Shown here: piece after piece, positions 53,832 through 62,899 of the stretch
Layout of the letters: the number at the start of each line of letters is the position of its first letter
How positions within the stretch are numbered: the stretch's first letter is position 1
From: RGIG8244 sp045639325
GTDB lineage: Bacteria > Verrucomicrobiota > Lentisphaeria > Victivallales > UBA1829
Direction of reading: 5' to 3'
Length of the DNA: 64,000 nucleotides
Assembly: GCA_045639325.1 (NCBI GenBank)
Contig: JAZUCU010000038.1
Location: 62,001 to 126,000, forward strand
Translations under genes and position numbers: made by a program
The notes under the pieces: generated by a model
Told to the model about the DNA's origin: nothing
Seen by the model: only the letters and a program-made list of their open reading frames with translations
Database searches by the model: none

Positions 53832-56039
53832 ATCCAGTTCGGGTTGTTCTCCGTCATTTTTGTTTGCGGGAAGATAAGGTGCGAATTTTTTCTGGAGCTC
53901 ATTGAGTTTATCCAGATAATATTCCACATTTTCATCCCGCACGGATTCGTCGGCTTCCGAAAGCAGTTTTGCATTTTCCACTACGCTGACTTTCCGCTTT
54001 GTTCCGGTGATGTAGAACGAAATCTGATCGCCTTGCTTGTAGTCCCGTCCGGCACGCAATGCCAGTTCATAGGCTGCACTGCGCCGGAAAGAGGGCTCAT
54101 TCATTTTCTTTTTATAACTTTCCGGTGAATCGGAAAGTGTTTCACTTTTTGCCAGTTCCGTGAAGGGCAGGGTGTGCTTTGTCAAGGCGTTTGTATATTC
54201 TTCATTGAGCATACGGACGGCTTCCGCATCTTCATGAAGAATGGCAAGAATGATCCGGTGCATATATTTCCGCTGAAACGGTTCCAGTCCACGTGATTTC
54301 AATGCGGCTCCGCTGATGGTCAATTCTCCATTCTGTTTCAGCAGGGCATAATTCTTGCTTTTGTAAGAGAACATGGCATCATATTTTTCATCGAATTCCA
54401 CTTCGATTCCGTCGGGCAGAATCGAGGGAATGGTCCGTTCCAATGTTTCCACATCAATCTTGCCGGGCTGGAAATAAATACCGTCTGTATCCATTTCGAT
54501 GATATTGGCATCATGTCGCTGCAGAAAATCCTGCATACTGGTCAAAATACGTCTGCCTTCGGTCGTCACCCGGTCTGCCATGTTATAATCGTTAAGAAAG
54601 CCCTGTTCAAAGCCCAGATAACCGTAGAAAGAGTTGATCAGAATTTTGAACGTTGCCTGCAAGGCAGAATAATAATTCTTCCGTTCCGGTGTGTCCGCCT
54701 GACGCATGGCATCTTTCGCCGTCAAACGGAATTGACGGAGTTTTTCCAGAAGTTTCGGGAAAATTCCGAGCGTGTCACGGGCAGGTGTCCACTTTTGAGA
54801 GAGGATGATGGAGGGATACAGAGACCGTACGTCGCAATGCATCACATTCCGGAAAACTCCATCGGCAAAAGCTTTTGTCAATGCGCCGGAAAAGACTCTG
54901 GCGTGTTCGCCGTAGGGCATGGAGCGTTTCGCCCGGATGTATTCCGCCGTAAACATGCCATCGATTCGGGTCGCATTGCCGCGGACGATACAATTCTGAT
55001 AGGAGAGAGGGATAATCTGTGTCTGATAGAATGTTGCCGGAGAAAGAATCTTTGAGATGGCATCCGTTTCCCGTACGTCATCCAGACAGTAAACAGCGGC
55101 TTTTTCGGGCGTATTCTGCCAGACCGTGTTCATGTCCGCCGCATCCACATAGACGCGGTCCGGGCTTGCCACTTTGAAATGTTTTGCAATCGTCTTCAAC
55201 GAGTATCCATCCAGATCGCGTTTGACTGCATCGTAGAATAGCGCGAGGTGGTAGGTGTCTGCCACATGCCGTCCGTAAATATCATACCGGGTATAATTCA
55301 CAGTCCGTTCGGCCGCACTGAACCGGCTTGTCCGGCGTTTGATGACGGAGCCGTCTCTACCCAGAAGCAGTTTGAGTTTATACCGTTTTGCTCTTGTTTC
55401 CAGATAAGGCAAATCGAAACGGAAGAGATTGTGACCTTCCAGAATATCGGGATCCCGTTCCTGAATTAAGGTAATCATCCGTTCCAGCATGGCTTTTTCA
55501 TCCATGTGTTGTGCGGAGATGACTTCTTCCCATCCGGTGCTGTCCCGGAGAGCGATCAATACAATGGCATCGCTTTCCCGTTCCGCATTGGGAAAATCGT
55601 ATCCGGGTGCACATAATGTTTCAATATCCAGCTGCAGACGGCGTACTTCATCAAAGCGCATCCCCGCGAATAAACGGATTTGATTCCGGATCAACACCTG
55701 CTGCGTCAGATCGTTGATGGCGCGCACCGGTGAATTGGGGGAGCCGGGGGTGATGGATGCCGTCGTTTTCAGAAATTTCTTAGCCTGTTCAAAAGCGTCG
55801 GCGGACGGGAAATTCACCAGATAACGGAACGGGGCATCGCCTTCCAGTTCTTCGATGGAGTCGATTGCCGGAAAACCGTGAAGCAGAGAGTCGCGGGTCA
55901 TCAGCATGAACGGCTGAAAGGGAATTTTTTGCGTAATGACGCTGTCGTCTTCCTGCCGGATCCAGACGGTTGCATGATCATTGCCGGGTTCCAGAGCGGT
56001 GACACGTTGTATCGTGGATGGGATCAAATCGCGTAACAT
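53820..56039 (-). CDS. DNA polymerase family B
   Basis: This protein has about 739 residues from ATG 56039 (MLRDLIPST). The exonuclease domain shows LDIET (Exo I), EGHNLFRFDLPY (Exo II) and YCLDDVRETDAI (Exo III). The polymerase domain shows DVRSLYPSIIL (motif A), KILINSFYGYLGF (motif B) and MDTDGIYF (motif C). It resembles the bacterial PolII-like family B group rather than phage protein-primed enzymes. These enzymes act in damage bypass or replication restart in some bacteria. The gene starts 21 bases after the end of the cls-like gene and overlaps the GH36 gene's end by 12 bases. Confidence 0.9.
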   Translation of the reverse strand: MLRDLIPSTIQRVTALEPGNDHATVWIRQEDDSVITQKIPFQPFMLMTRDSLLHGFPAIDSIEELEGDAPFRYLVNFPSADAFEQAKKFLKTTASITPGSPNSPVRAINDLTQQVLIRNQIRLFAGMRFDEVRRLQLDIETLCAPGYDFPNAERESDAIVLIALRDSTGWEEVISAQHMDEKAMLERMITLIQERDPDILEGHNLFRFDLPYLETRAKRYKLKLLLGRDGSVIKRRTSRFSAAERTVNYTRYDIYGRHVADTYHLALFYDAVKRDLDGYSLKTIAKHFKVASPDRVYVDAADMNTVWQNTPEKAAVYCLDDVRETDAISKILSPATFYQTQIIPLSYQNCIVRGNATRIDGMFTAEYIRAKRSMPYGEHARVFSGALTKAFADGVFRNVMHCDVRSLYPSIILSQKWTPARDTLGIFPKLLEKLRQFRLTAKDAMRQADTPERKNYYSALQATFKILINSFYGYLGFEQGFLNDYNMADRVTTEGRRILTSMQDFLQRHDANIIEMDTDGIYFQPGKIDVETLERTIPSILPDGIEVEFDEKYDAMFSYKSKNYALLKQNGELTISGAALKSRGLEPFQRKYMHRIILAILHEDAEAVRMLNEEYTNALTKHTLPFTELAKSETLSDSPESYKKKMNEPSFRRSAAYELALRAGRDYKQGDQISFYITGTKRKVSVVENAKLLSEADESVRDENVEYYLDKLNELQKKFAPYLPANKNDGEQPELDLFG

Positions 56040-56059
56040 GGTAAGACCTTTCTGTTGTT

Positions 56060-57547
56060 TCAAAGTATGGGTGTGAAGAGGGCACAGAAACTTTGCGCCA
56101 GTCTGCACAGGGTTGATTGTGCTGCAATATCGGTAAGACGGATTTCCTCCGCCTGATTCATTTCCTGTAAAAGCTGCAGGTGGATCCGTTCAATAAAATC
56201 ACCGCCGGTCACTGCAAGATCCAGTTCATAATTCAAACGGAAACTGCGGATATCACAATTGCTGGAACCGAACATGCACCATGTCCCATCCACAAGCATG
56301 ACTTTCGCATGAGAAAAAATGCCCTGCCGTTCCAGTATCCGGATTCCATCCTGACACAATGGTTCGTACAAGTTACGGGCTGCCATCTGCATGAACCAGT
56401 GATTATTGTTTGCGGGGAGCAGAATACGCACATCCACGCCGCGCCGGGCTGCCAGACGTAACGCTGTCACAAAGTCGCTGTCCGGCACAAAGTATGGCGT
56501 ACAAATCCAGAGAGATTTTTTTGCCGTCGCCGCCGCCGTGTAAAAACAGCGTTCCGAGCCCTGAAAATCGTAACCGTGACCGGAGGCGATGACGCGCAGA
56601 ATATTATTGCCGCATTCTTCCGGCGTCGGGAAATGATCCGGTTGGAATACTTCAGCGGCGCTACTGCGGCTGGCAATACACCAGTCGCGGAGAAATACAT
56701 TTTGGAGTTCGCCGACTGCTGGGCCCATAAGACGGCAATGGAGATCATGGATTGCGGCATTTTTTCTTTTGAACCGGAAGTTATCTGCGCTGATATTCAG
56801 TCCGCCGAGGAATGCAATTTTGCCATCCACGATCAATAATTTTCTGTGATTGCGGAGCTGATTCAGCCAGGGCGCAAGGAATACCGCCCGGGAAAATGCA
56901 TGAATCTGCATATTCGGCGTTTTGCGGGAATACTTCCGGAAAAAGTGACTCGTCATTGCACCGAAACTGCCGAAACTGTCATAAATCACCCGGACCTGTA
57001 CGCCTTCTTTCGCTCGCTTTTCCATGGCGTTGAAAAGAATATGCCCGATCTTGTCATCCGCAATAATAAAGCTTTGCATGTGGATGCTTTTTTCTGCTTG
57101 ATTGATCGCCTGAAGCATCGCCGGGTATGCCCCGTTCCCATCGCAGAGTAAGTCTGCCTTATTGCCTTTCAAGGGCGGCTGGGAGGCAAATTGACGGTCC
57201 AGCATTTGCAGATACGGTTCTGACGGCAGATCTTTTGCATGAAAACGGCTGATTTCATGACTGCGTTTGGAGAGCAGTTTATTGAGTTCCGGATTTTCTG
57301 CCGTTTCCACTTCGCCGCCGATTCGACTGACGCGATGTCCCAACGTATCCCGTCGGTTCAAACCGCAGCAGAGATAAAGTAAAACGCCCAGCGCGGGGAA
57401 GGCGAAGACGAAAAGCAGCCAGAGTTTCGCCCGCTCCGTTTCGTCGCGCATGTTAAGGAGAATATGAATCATCGCAGCAAAACTGCATAGACACAGTATT
57501 GCCAGTGTGAATATCAGAATCACAGGTCGATCATGCAGCACTTCCAT
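56060..57547 (-). CDS. cls: Cardiolipin synthase, phospholipase D family
   Basis: This protein has about 495 residues from ATG 57547, with AAGGAG nine bases upstream. Two N-terminal membrane segments (near 8-30 and 37-60) are followed by two HKD motifs: HRKLLIVDGKIAFLGG (near 237) and HAKVMLVDGTWCMFGSS (near 415). Cls enzymes condense two phosphatidylglycerols to cardiolipin. It lies downstream of tsaD by 78 bases on the same strand and upstream of the DNA polymerase gene, so it may share a transcript with both. Confidence 0.92.
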   Translation of the reverse strand: MEVLHDRPVILIFTLAILCLCSFAAMIHILLNMRDETERAKLWLLFVFAFPALGVLLYLCCGLNRRDTLGHRVSRIGGEVETAENPELNKLLSKRSHEISRFHAKDLPSEPYLQMLDRQFASQPPLKGNKADLLCDGNGAYPAMLQAINQAEKSIHMQSFIIADDKIGHILFNAMEKRAKEGVQVRVIYDSFGSFGAMTSHFFRKYSRKTPNMQIHAFSRAVFLAPWLNQLRNHRKLLIVDGKIAFLGGLNISADNFRFKRKNAAIHDLHCRLMGPAVGELQNVFLRDWCIASRSSAAEVFQPDHFPTPEECGNNILRVIASGHGYDFQGSERCFYTAAATAKKSLWICTPYFVPDSDFVTALRLAARRGVDVRILLPANNNHWFMQMAARNLYEPLCQDGIRILERQGIFSHAKVMLVDGTWCMFGSSNCDIRSFRLNYELDLAVTGGDFIERIHLQLLQEMNQAEEIRLTDIAAQSTLCRLAQSFCALFTPIL

Positions 57548-57625
57548 CGTTATTTTCTCCTTTCTCTCTGTAATATACAGGGGACAGCGAAAAAAACAAG
57601 TGCACAAATGATTTTTTAATGCCGC

Positions 57626-58690
57626 TTACGGTAAACGGGTTTCCAGCGGGAGACGTGCTTTTGCGTCAAGGGACAGATCATCGAACTGCCCTGCGCGGTA
57701 GTAATAATATCCCAAACCGCCGACCATTGCGCCGTTGTCGGTACAATATTTTTTCTGGGCTGCAATGACACGCAGATTTTTCGGTGCGCTTTCCAGGAAC
57801 CGGGTACGCAATGCCCCGTTACATGCTACACCACCGCAGAGAATCGCTGTTTTTGCGCCGTAAACTTTTGCTGCATCAAAGGCTTTTTTGCAGAGAACAT
57901 CCACAATGGCTTCCTGATAAGAGGCCAAGGTGTCGTACAGGAATTGACCTTCCAGTTTTTCAGAACCGCCATTGCGCTGAACATGGTACAGCAAGGAGGT
58001 TTTCAGACCGCTGAAACTGAAGTGGAAACGGTTCGCCGGATCAAGGGCTTTTCCTGCCGCACCCGTCAGGGAACGGGGGAATTGGTACGCATCAATTTTG
58101 CCATTCTGAGCCAGCCGTTCAATGACCGGTCCGCCGGGATAACCCAGGTTTAACAGCTTTGCTGCTTTGTCAAAAGCTTCACCGGCTGCATCGTCAAGAG
58201 TGGTTCCGATCAGCTGGGCGACTTTATCTTCCCGCAGGAGAACGATTGATGTATGTCCGCCGGAGACGACCAGTGCCAGCATGGGGTAAAGGGAGGGATC
58301 ATCCAGCGCGGCGGAATCATTATCAAGGAATGTTCCGCAGATGTGCGCCAGAAAATGATTGATCCCGATCAGCGGCAGATTGTAAGTATTGGCAAATCCT
58401 TTGGCAAAATGAATTCCCACCAGCAATGCGGGAATCAGCCCCGGTGCGTGTGTAATTGCCACGGCGGAAAGTTGTTCCGGCGTGATATTTGCTTTCTGCA
58501 ATGCTTCTTCCACAACCGGATTGATCGCTGTCAGGTGTTCCCGTGCAGCCAATTCCGGAATGACACCGCCATAAGGCGCATGTTTTGCAATCTGTGTGGC
58601 AACGGAGCAGGAAATCACTTTCTGCCCATTTTCCACAACGGCGGCGGAAGTTTCATCACAACTTGTTTCGATACCCAGGATCAATGCCAT
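57626..58690 (-). CDS. tsaD: tRNA N6-adenosine threonylcarbamoyltransferase
   Basis: TsaD is the catalytic subunit for t6A37 modification of ANN-decoding tRNAs. 354 residues, normal. Motifs are ILGIETSCDETSAAVV (near 4-19), the metal-binding INHFLAHICG (HxxxH, near 110), VSGGHTSIVL (near 137), DDAAGEAFDKAAK (near 162) and LCGGVACNGALR (near 277). It follows clpX closely on the same strand. Confidence 0.97.
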   Translation of the reverse strand: MALILGIETSCDETSAAVVENGQKVISCSVATQIAKHAPYGGVIPELAAREHLTAINPVVEEALQKANITPEQLSAVAITHAPGLIPALLVGIHFAKGFANTYNLPLIGINHFLAHICGTFLDNDSAALDDPSLYPMLALVVSGGHTSIVLLREDKVAQLIGTTLDDAAGEAFDKAAKLLNLGYPGGPVIERLAQNGKIDAYQFPRSLTGAAGKALDPANRFHFSFSGLKTSLLYHVQRNGGSEKLEGQFLYDTLASYQEAIVDVLCKKAFDAAKVYGAKTAILCGGVACNGALRTRFLESAPKNLRVIAAQKKYCTDNGAMVGGLGYYYYRAGQFDDLSLDAKARLPLETRLP

Positions 58691-58711
58691 ATTACGTGCC
58701 TGTCTGTGTGA

Positions 58712-59965
58712 TTATTTATACTTTAATTCAGGCTCTTTGCCTTCCACGGTTTCCGCTGTAATGATACATTCTTTCACGTCTTTTTCAGACGGAATGCGGA
58801 ACATGATTTCCAGCATGAGCTTTTCCAGAAGAGAACGCAGTCCGCGGGCGCCAGTACCTTTGCTGGCTGCCTTTTCTGCAATCGCTTCCAGAGCTTCTTT
58901 ACGGAATGTGAGTTTCACACCTTCCATATCAAGCAATTTTGCAAACTGACGTGTCACCGCATTTTTCGGCTCAGTCAGAATCTGCATCAATGCATCCTTC
59001 GTCAACGGTTCCAACGTTGTGAGAACGGGGAGACGTCCCACAAATTCAGGAATCAGACCGAAACGGACCAGGTCTTCCGGTTCCGTCATCATCAATGCAC
59101 GGTTTGCATCCAGTTCCACATTCTGCTGCTGTTCCGCTTCTTTGCCGAACCCGAGAACGCGGCGGCCTACACGGCGCTGTACGATTTTGTCGAGTCCGAC
59201 AAAGGCACCGCCGCAGATAAAGAGGATGTTGGTTGTATCCACACGGAGATATTCCTGTTCCGGATGTTTGCGTCCGCCTTTCGGGGGAACGTTTGCAACT
59301 GTACCTTCCAGGATTTTCAGCAAGGCCTGCTGGACACCTTCACCGGAGACGTCGCGGGTGATGGAAACGTTATCGTTCTTCCGCGCAATCTTGTCGATTT
59401 CGTCAACGTAGATAATCCCCAGCTGAGCTTTTTCGATATCAAAGTTTGCCGCTTGAACAAGACGGAGAATGATATTTTCCACGTCTTCACCCACGTATCC
59501 GGCTTCGGTCAGCGTGGTGGCGTCTGCAATGCAGAACGGGACATCCAGCAATTCAGCCAGTGTGCGGGCGATCAAAGTCTTACCGGAACCGGTGGGTCCG
59601 ATCAGGAGAACGTTACTCTTTTCCAACTTAACGTCGGAATCATCTTTGTGGAGACATTTCAACCGTTTGTAATGGTTGTATACGGCAACCGCAAGAGCCT
59701 TCTTGGTGTTATCCTGTCCGACAACATACTGATCCAGGACTTCCTTGATCTTTGCCGGGGGCGGCACTTTGAGAGACTCAATGTGACTTGCCTGATGATT
59801 TGTTTTTTCTGCGGCGATCCGTTCCCCTGCATCGGTGAGGATCTGGGAGCAGATGTCAACACAGTGACGGCAGATTGCAACGCCGTGCTCGGTAATGACC
59901 ATGCGCCCGGTTTCGGCAGATTCACTTTTGCCGCAGAATGAACAGGTTATTTTTTTGTTTGCCAT
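58712..59965 (-). CDS. clpX: ClpX ATPase, unfoldase of ClpXP
   Basis: 417 residues. An N-terminal C4 zinc finger (CSFCGK near 9, CRHCVDIC near 33), Walker A LLIGPTGSGKT (near 125), pore loop GYVGEDV (near 155), Walker B IIYVDEIDK (near 185), the ClpP-docking region VLGFGKEAE (near 271, LGF in place of IGF) and the C-terminal GTGARGLRSLLE sensor-2 region are all present. It unfolds tagged proteins and feeds them to ClpP, encoded 9 bases upstream in the same operon. Confidence 0.97.
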   Translation of the reverse strand: MANKKITCSFCGKSESAETGRMVITEHGVAICRHCVDICSQILTDAGERIAAEKTNHQASHIESLKVPPPAKIKEVLDQYVVGQDNTKKALAVAVYNHYKRLKCLHKDDSDVKLEKSNVLLIGPTGSGKTLIARTLAELLDVPFCIADATTLTEAGYVGEDVENIILRLVQAANFDIEKAQLGIIYVDEIDKIARKNDNVSITRDVSGEGVQQALLKILEGTVANVPPKGGRKHPEQEYLRVDTTNILFICGGAFVGLDKIVQRRVGRRVLGFGKEAEQQQNVELDANRALMMTEPEDLVRFGLIPEFVGRLPVLTTLEPLTKDALMQILTEPKNAVTRQFAKLLDMEGVKLTFRKEALEAIAEKAASKGTGARGLRSLLEKLMLEIMFRIPSEKDVKECIITAETVEGKEPELKYK

Positions 59966-59974
59966 GATATCTGA

Positions 59975-60598
59975 TCACTTCTTTCCGTTTTCTGCTCCGG
60001 GACATGCTTTGTGCTTCAGAGCAACGTCAACAAGCCCGAATTTTGCTGCTTCTTCTGCCGACATGAAATTATCGCGGTCTGTGCTCATTTCCACTTTCTT
60101 CACGGTCTGACCGGAATGATAGGCAATGATGGAATTGAGACGGGTACGCAATTTGAGAATTTCGCGTGCCTGAATATCAATATCGGAAGCTGTACCCTGA
60201 GCACCACCCCAGGGCTGATGAATCATGATCCGGGAGTTGGGCAGAGCAAAACGTTTACCTTTTGCTCCGGCGCAGAGAAGAACGGCACCCATGCTGGCTG
60301 CCTGTCCGACGCAGTAGGTACGGACATCGCAGGACAGCATCTGCATGCAGTCATAGATTGCCAGACCGGCAGTAACAGAACCGCCGGGGGAATTGATATA
60401 GAGATCGATATCTTTCTTGGGATCTTCTGACTGCAGGAAAAGGAGTTCTGCCACGATCAGATTAGCAACATTGTCATCAATGGGCGTACCGAGAAGAATG
60501 ATACGATCTTTGAGAAGACGGGAATAGATATCATACCCGCGTTCCCCGGACCCTGTTTGTTCAATGACCATGGGGACGTAAAATGATTTTGCATCCAT
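59975..60598 (-). CDS. clpP: ClpP protease subunit
   Basis: About 207 residues from ATG 60598 (MDAKSFYVP), with AAAGG about 11 bases before; the in-frame GTG at 60610 is too close to the site. The catalytic triad is visible: GQAASMGAVLL (Ser), NSRIMIHQPWGG (His) and STDRDNFMSAEEA (Asp). The order tig-clpP-clpX is the conserved bacterial one. Confidence 0.97.
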   Translation of the reverse strand: MDAKSFYVPMVIEQTGSGERGYDIYSRLLKDRIILLGTPIDDNVANLIVAELLFLQSEDPKKDIDLYINSPGGSVTAGLAIYDCMQMLSCDVRTYCVGQAASMGAVLLCAGAKGKRFALPNSRIMIHQPWGGAQGTASDIDIQAREILKLRTRLNSIIAYHSGQTVKKVEMSTDRDNFMSAEEAAKFGLVDVALKHKACPGAENGKK

Positions 60599-60667
60599 TT
60601 TAATAAACACCTTTCTTTATATTTAAATGATATAATTGACAGTCAGAAGATCTGCGAACACTCAACC

Positions 60668-61993
60668 TTATGCCCAGATTTTTTCGGCAACGGTGTGGAG
60701 AGTTTTGCCGATGAGGAGGTCTTCGTTGATTTCAGAAAGTCCATTGCCCTGTTCGAGCTGTTTGCGGACTTCTTCTTCTTTTCTGCCAGTGTACATGCAC
60801 ATCATGCGGATCTGAGCATCCAATTCTTCCTTGGAGACTTCGATACCTTCTGCTTTAGCGATTGTGCGGACGATGAAGAATTTACGGACGTAATCTTCCG
60901 CAGCTTTCTTTGCATCAGCGAGGTGCTGTTCCTGATTCTTCTTGAATTCTTCCACGTCTTCCTGAGAACGGACGAGCTGGTTGATCAGGCGGTTGAATTC
61001 GCGCTGTGTGACTTCAGCAACCATGCTTTCGGGGAGTGTGAAAGCAGGAGTTTTTTCCAACAGAGTTTCCAACAGTTTTGTCTGTTTCTTTTCTGCTGTT
61101 TCGCCTTTGAGTTCGTTTTCAGCCATTGTGCGGAAGTTTTCCATCATCTTTTCGACGGATTCGATTTTCATCTTGTCTGCAAGAGCCTGATCATCTTTGA
61201 GTTCAACTTTGCGCTGACCATCATTGATTTTGACTTTGTAGTTGACTTTTGCACCGCGGAGTTCTTCCTGGCGCCAGTCAGCCGGGAATTCTGCTGTGAA
61301 TGTGTATTCGCCGCCTTTGACGCCGCCTTTGAGAGCAGCATTCATGCCCGGGATCTGTTCCGGTTCGATGATGTGCAGCCAGGATTCGTCCGCTTTTACA
61401 GCGCGGGCAAGAGCCGGAGCTGCGTTTTCAGGCAGAGCGAAATCGGATTCATAAGAAACCTTGAGCATGTCGCCATCCTGAACTTCGCCGTCGAGGGGCG
61501 CGTATTCAGCATAGATCTGCTTCATGTATGCCAGACGGTCAGCGATGCGTTTTTCGATGTCATCAACAACGATTTCGGGTTTTTCGAAAGCTTTGAAATC
61601 GGGAACTTCAACAGCCGGAGCAACTTCAACTGTGATGTCGAAAGCATATTCTTTTGCTTCTTCCGGTTTTGCAGCTGCATTCATTCTGCCGAATGCGATC
61701 ACATCCATTTCGCCGGATGTTTTTTCGGAGAATGTTGCGAAACCGATCTGCTGGAGCTGACGTTCCACATCTTCCTGGATGTAATCAGCATAGCGGGCTT
61801 TGACCATGGAGATGGGAGCTTTACCAGCGCGGAAGCCCGGGAGCTTGGCATATTTCATTGCGTTCTTTGCAGCATCTGTGTAAGCGGCAGCAACACCTTC
61901 TGCTGTGACTGTGAAATTGATCTGACGTGCACAGGGTGCAGTTTCTTTGCAATCGAAAGAGATTGCAGACTTGATGATTTCTTGACTTTTCAT
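60668..61993 (-). CDS. tig: Trigger factor
   Basis: 441 residues, usual length. The ribosome-docking signature GFRAGKAPISMV (near 54) is in the N-terminal domain. An FKBP-type peptidyl-prolyl isomerase region starts near 165 (GDMLKVSYE), followed by a helical C-terminal chaperone domain. It acts on nascent chains at the ribosome exit. First gene of tig-clpP-clpX. Confidence 0.95.
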   Translation of the reverse strand: MKSQEIIKSAISFDCKETAPCARQINFTVTAEGVAAAYTDAAKNAMKYAKLPGFRAGKAPISMVKARYADYIQEDVERQLQQIGFATFSEKTSGEMDVIAFGRMNAAAKPEEAKEYAFDITVEVAPAVEVPDFKAFEKPEIVVDDIEKRIADRLAYMKQIYAEYAPLDGEVQDGDMLKVSYESDFALPENAAPALARAVKADESWLHIIEPEQIPGMNAALKGGVKGGEYTFTAEFPADWRQEELRGAKVNYKVKINDGQRKVELKDDQALADKMKIESVEKMMENFRTMAENELKGETAEKKQTKLLETLLEKTPAFTLPESMVAEVTQREFNRLINQLVRSQEDVEEFKKNQEQHLADAKKAAEDYVRKFFIVRTIAKAEGIEVSKEELDAQIRMMCMYTGRKEEEVRKQLEQGNGLSEINEDLLIGKTLHTVAEKIWA

Positions 61994-62282
61994 GTTTTCA
62001 TCCTTCTGAGATTATATTAATGTGAAAAATTAAACGACTGTTTTTCCGACTGCTATGCCGGAATTAGTAATATACTCCCATTTTTTAAAAAAATCCAATC
62101 CAAAATGAAAAATATTCCAACTCTTTTTTAATTTTTTTTGTTTTTTTTTCATTTCAGGACTTTGAAATACCAAAAACTGCGCTATATTACTTACCGGATG
62201 CACCTGAACACCGCGTTCTTACGTCCTTTATCAGGTTCGTCCCTTCGCAAATCCAATGCAATTAACAGCAGGAGTAGTTATT

Positions 62283-62876
62283 ATGGCTGGTACGCCCAAA
62301 CTTATTATTTTGTCCGAACAGTTCCGCGGCAGAACTTTTGAACTGACTCAGGATCAGCACACGGTCGGCCGTGTTGATGAACGGGATATCTGCATCAAAG
62401 ATCCCACTGTCAGTACTTATCACTGCCGGTTTATCAAAGATGGCAATACTTACATCCTGGAAGATCAAGGCTCCACGAACGGTACACGCGTGAATAACGT
62501 GCCCATCGTTTCTCAGTCTCTTCAGAATAGCGATATCCTCCAGATCGGCGGTGTCGAAATCCTCTTTGACTGCGATGATAAATCTGCTACAACTGTTGTC
62601 CAGCAGCAGACAAAAACCGATATCGATATCACTGCCGCCAGCACAACTCAGCAGATTCGCCGTATGGAACAGCTCGGTTTCTCCAGACGTAATCAGAACA
62701 ACAAAGCACAGAAATTGATGCTCGGCGTGATTGCTCTCCTGGCTGTTCTGGTTGTCTGTCTCCTGATTTTCCTGGTGGTCAGCATTTTCAATAAACCTAA
62801 AAATACGGGCAACAGCTTCTATCAGCATGCCCCTGCCGGTCTCACTGTGCCGGCTACGCCTGTGGCGAGAGTTTGA
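62283..62876 (+). CDS. FHA domain membrane protein
   Basis: About 197 residues from ATG 62283 (MAGTPK), with AGGAG nine bases upstream. An FHA phosphothreonine-binding domain occupies residues ~20-90 (HTVGRVDERDICIKDPTVS in pieces near 29-47, DQGSTNGTRVN near 64). A single membrane segment near 150-175 (LMLGVIALLAVLVVCLLIFLV in pieces) and a short C-terminal tail follow. FHA domains read Hanks-kinase phosphorylation, which links it to the kinase at 40276. ftsH starts 23 bases later. A TTGAAA/TATTAC promoter (spacer 17) is near 62161-62189. Confidence 0.88.
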   Translation: MAGTPKLIILSEQFRGRTFELTQDQHTVGRVDERDICIKDPTVSTYHCRFIKDGNTYILEDQGSTNGTRVNNVPIVSQSLQNSDILQIGGVEILFDCDDKSATTVVQQQTKTDIDITAASTTQQIRRMEQLGFSRRNQNNKAQKLMLGVIALLAVLVVCLLIFLVVSIFNKPKNTGNSFYQHAPAGLTVPATPVARV

Positions 62877-62899
62877 TAGGGATCGGGTGGTGACTGTAT

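Noticed and set aside
60695..62020. 441-codon open frame on the plus strand opposite tig
   Set aside because: The translation is mostly Phe, Cys and Asp without sense and is the mirror of a clear trigger factor gene.
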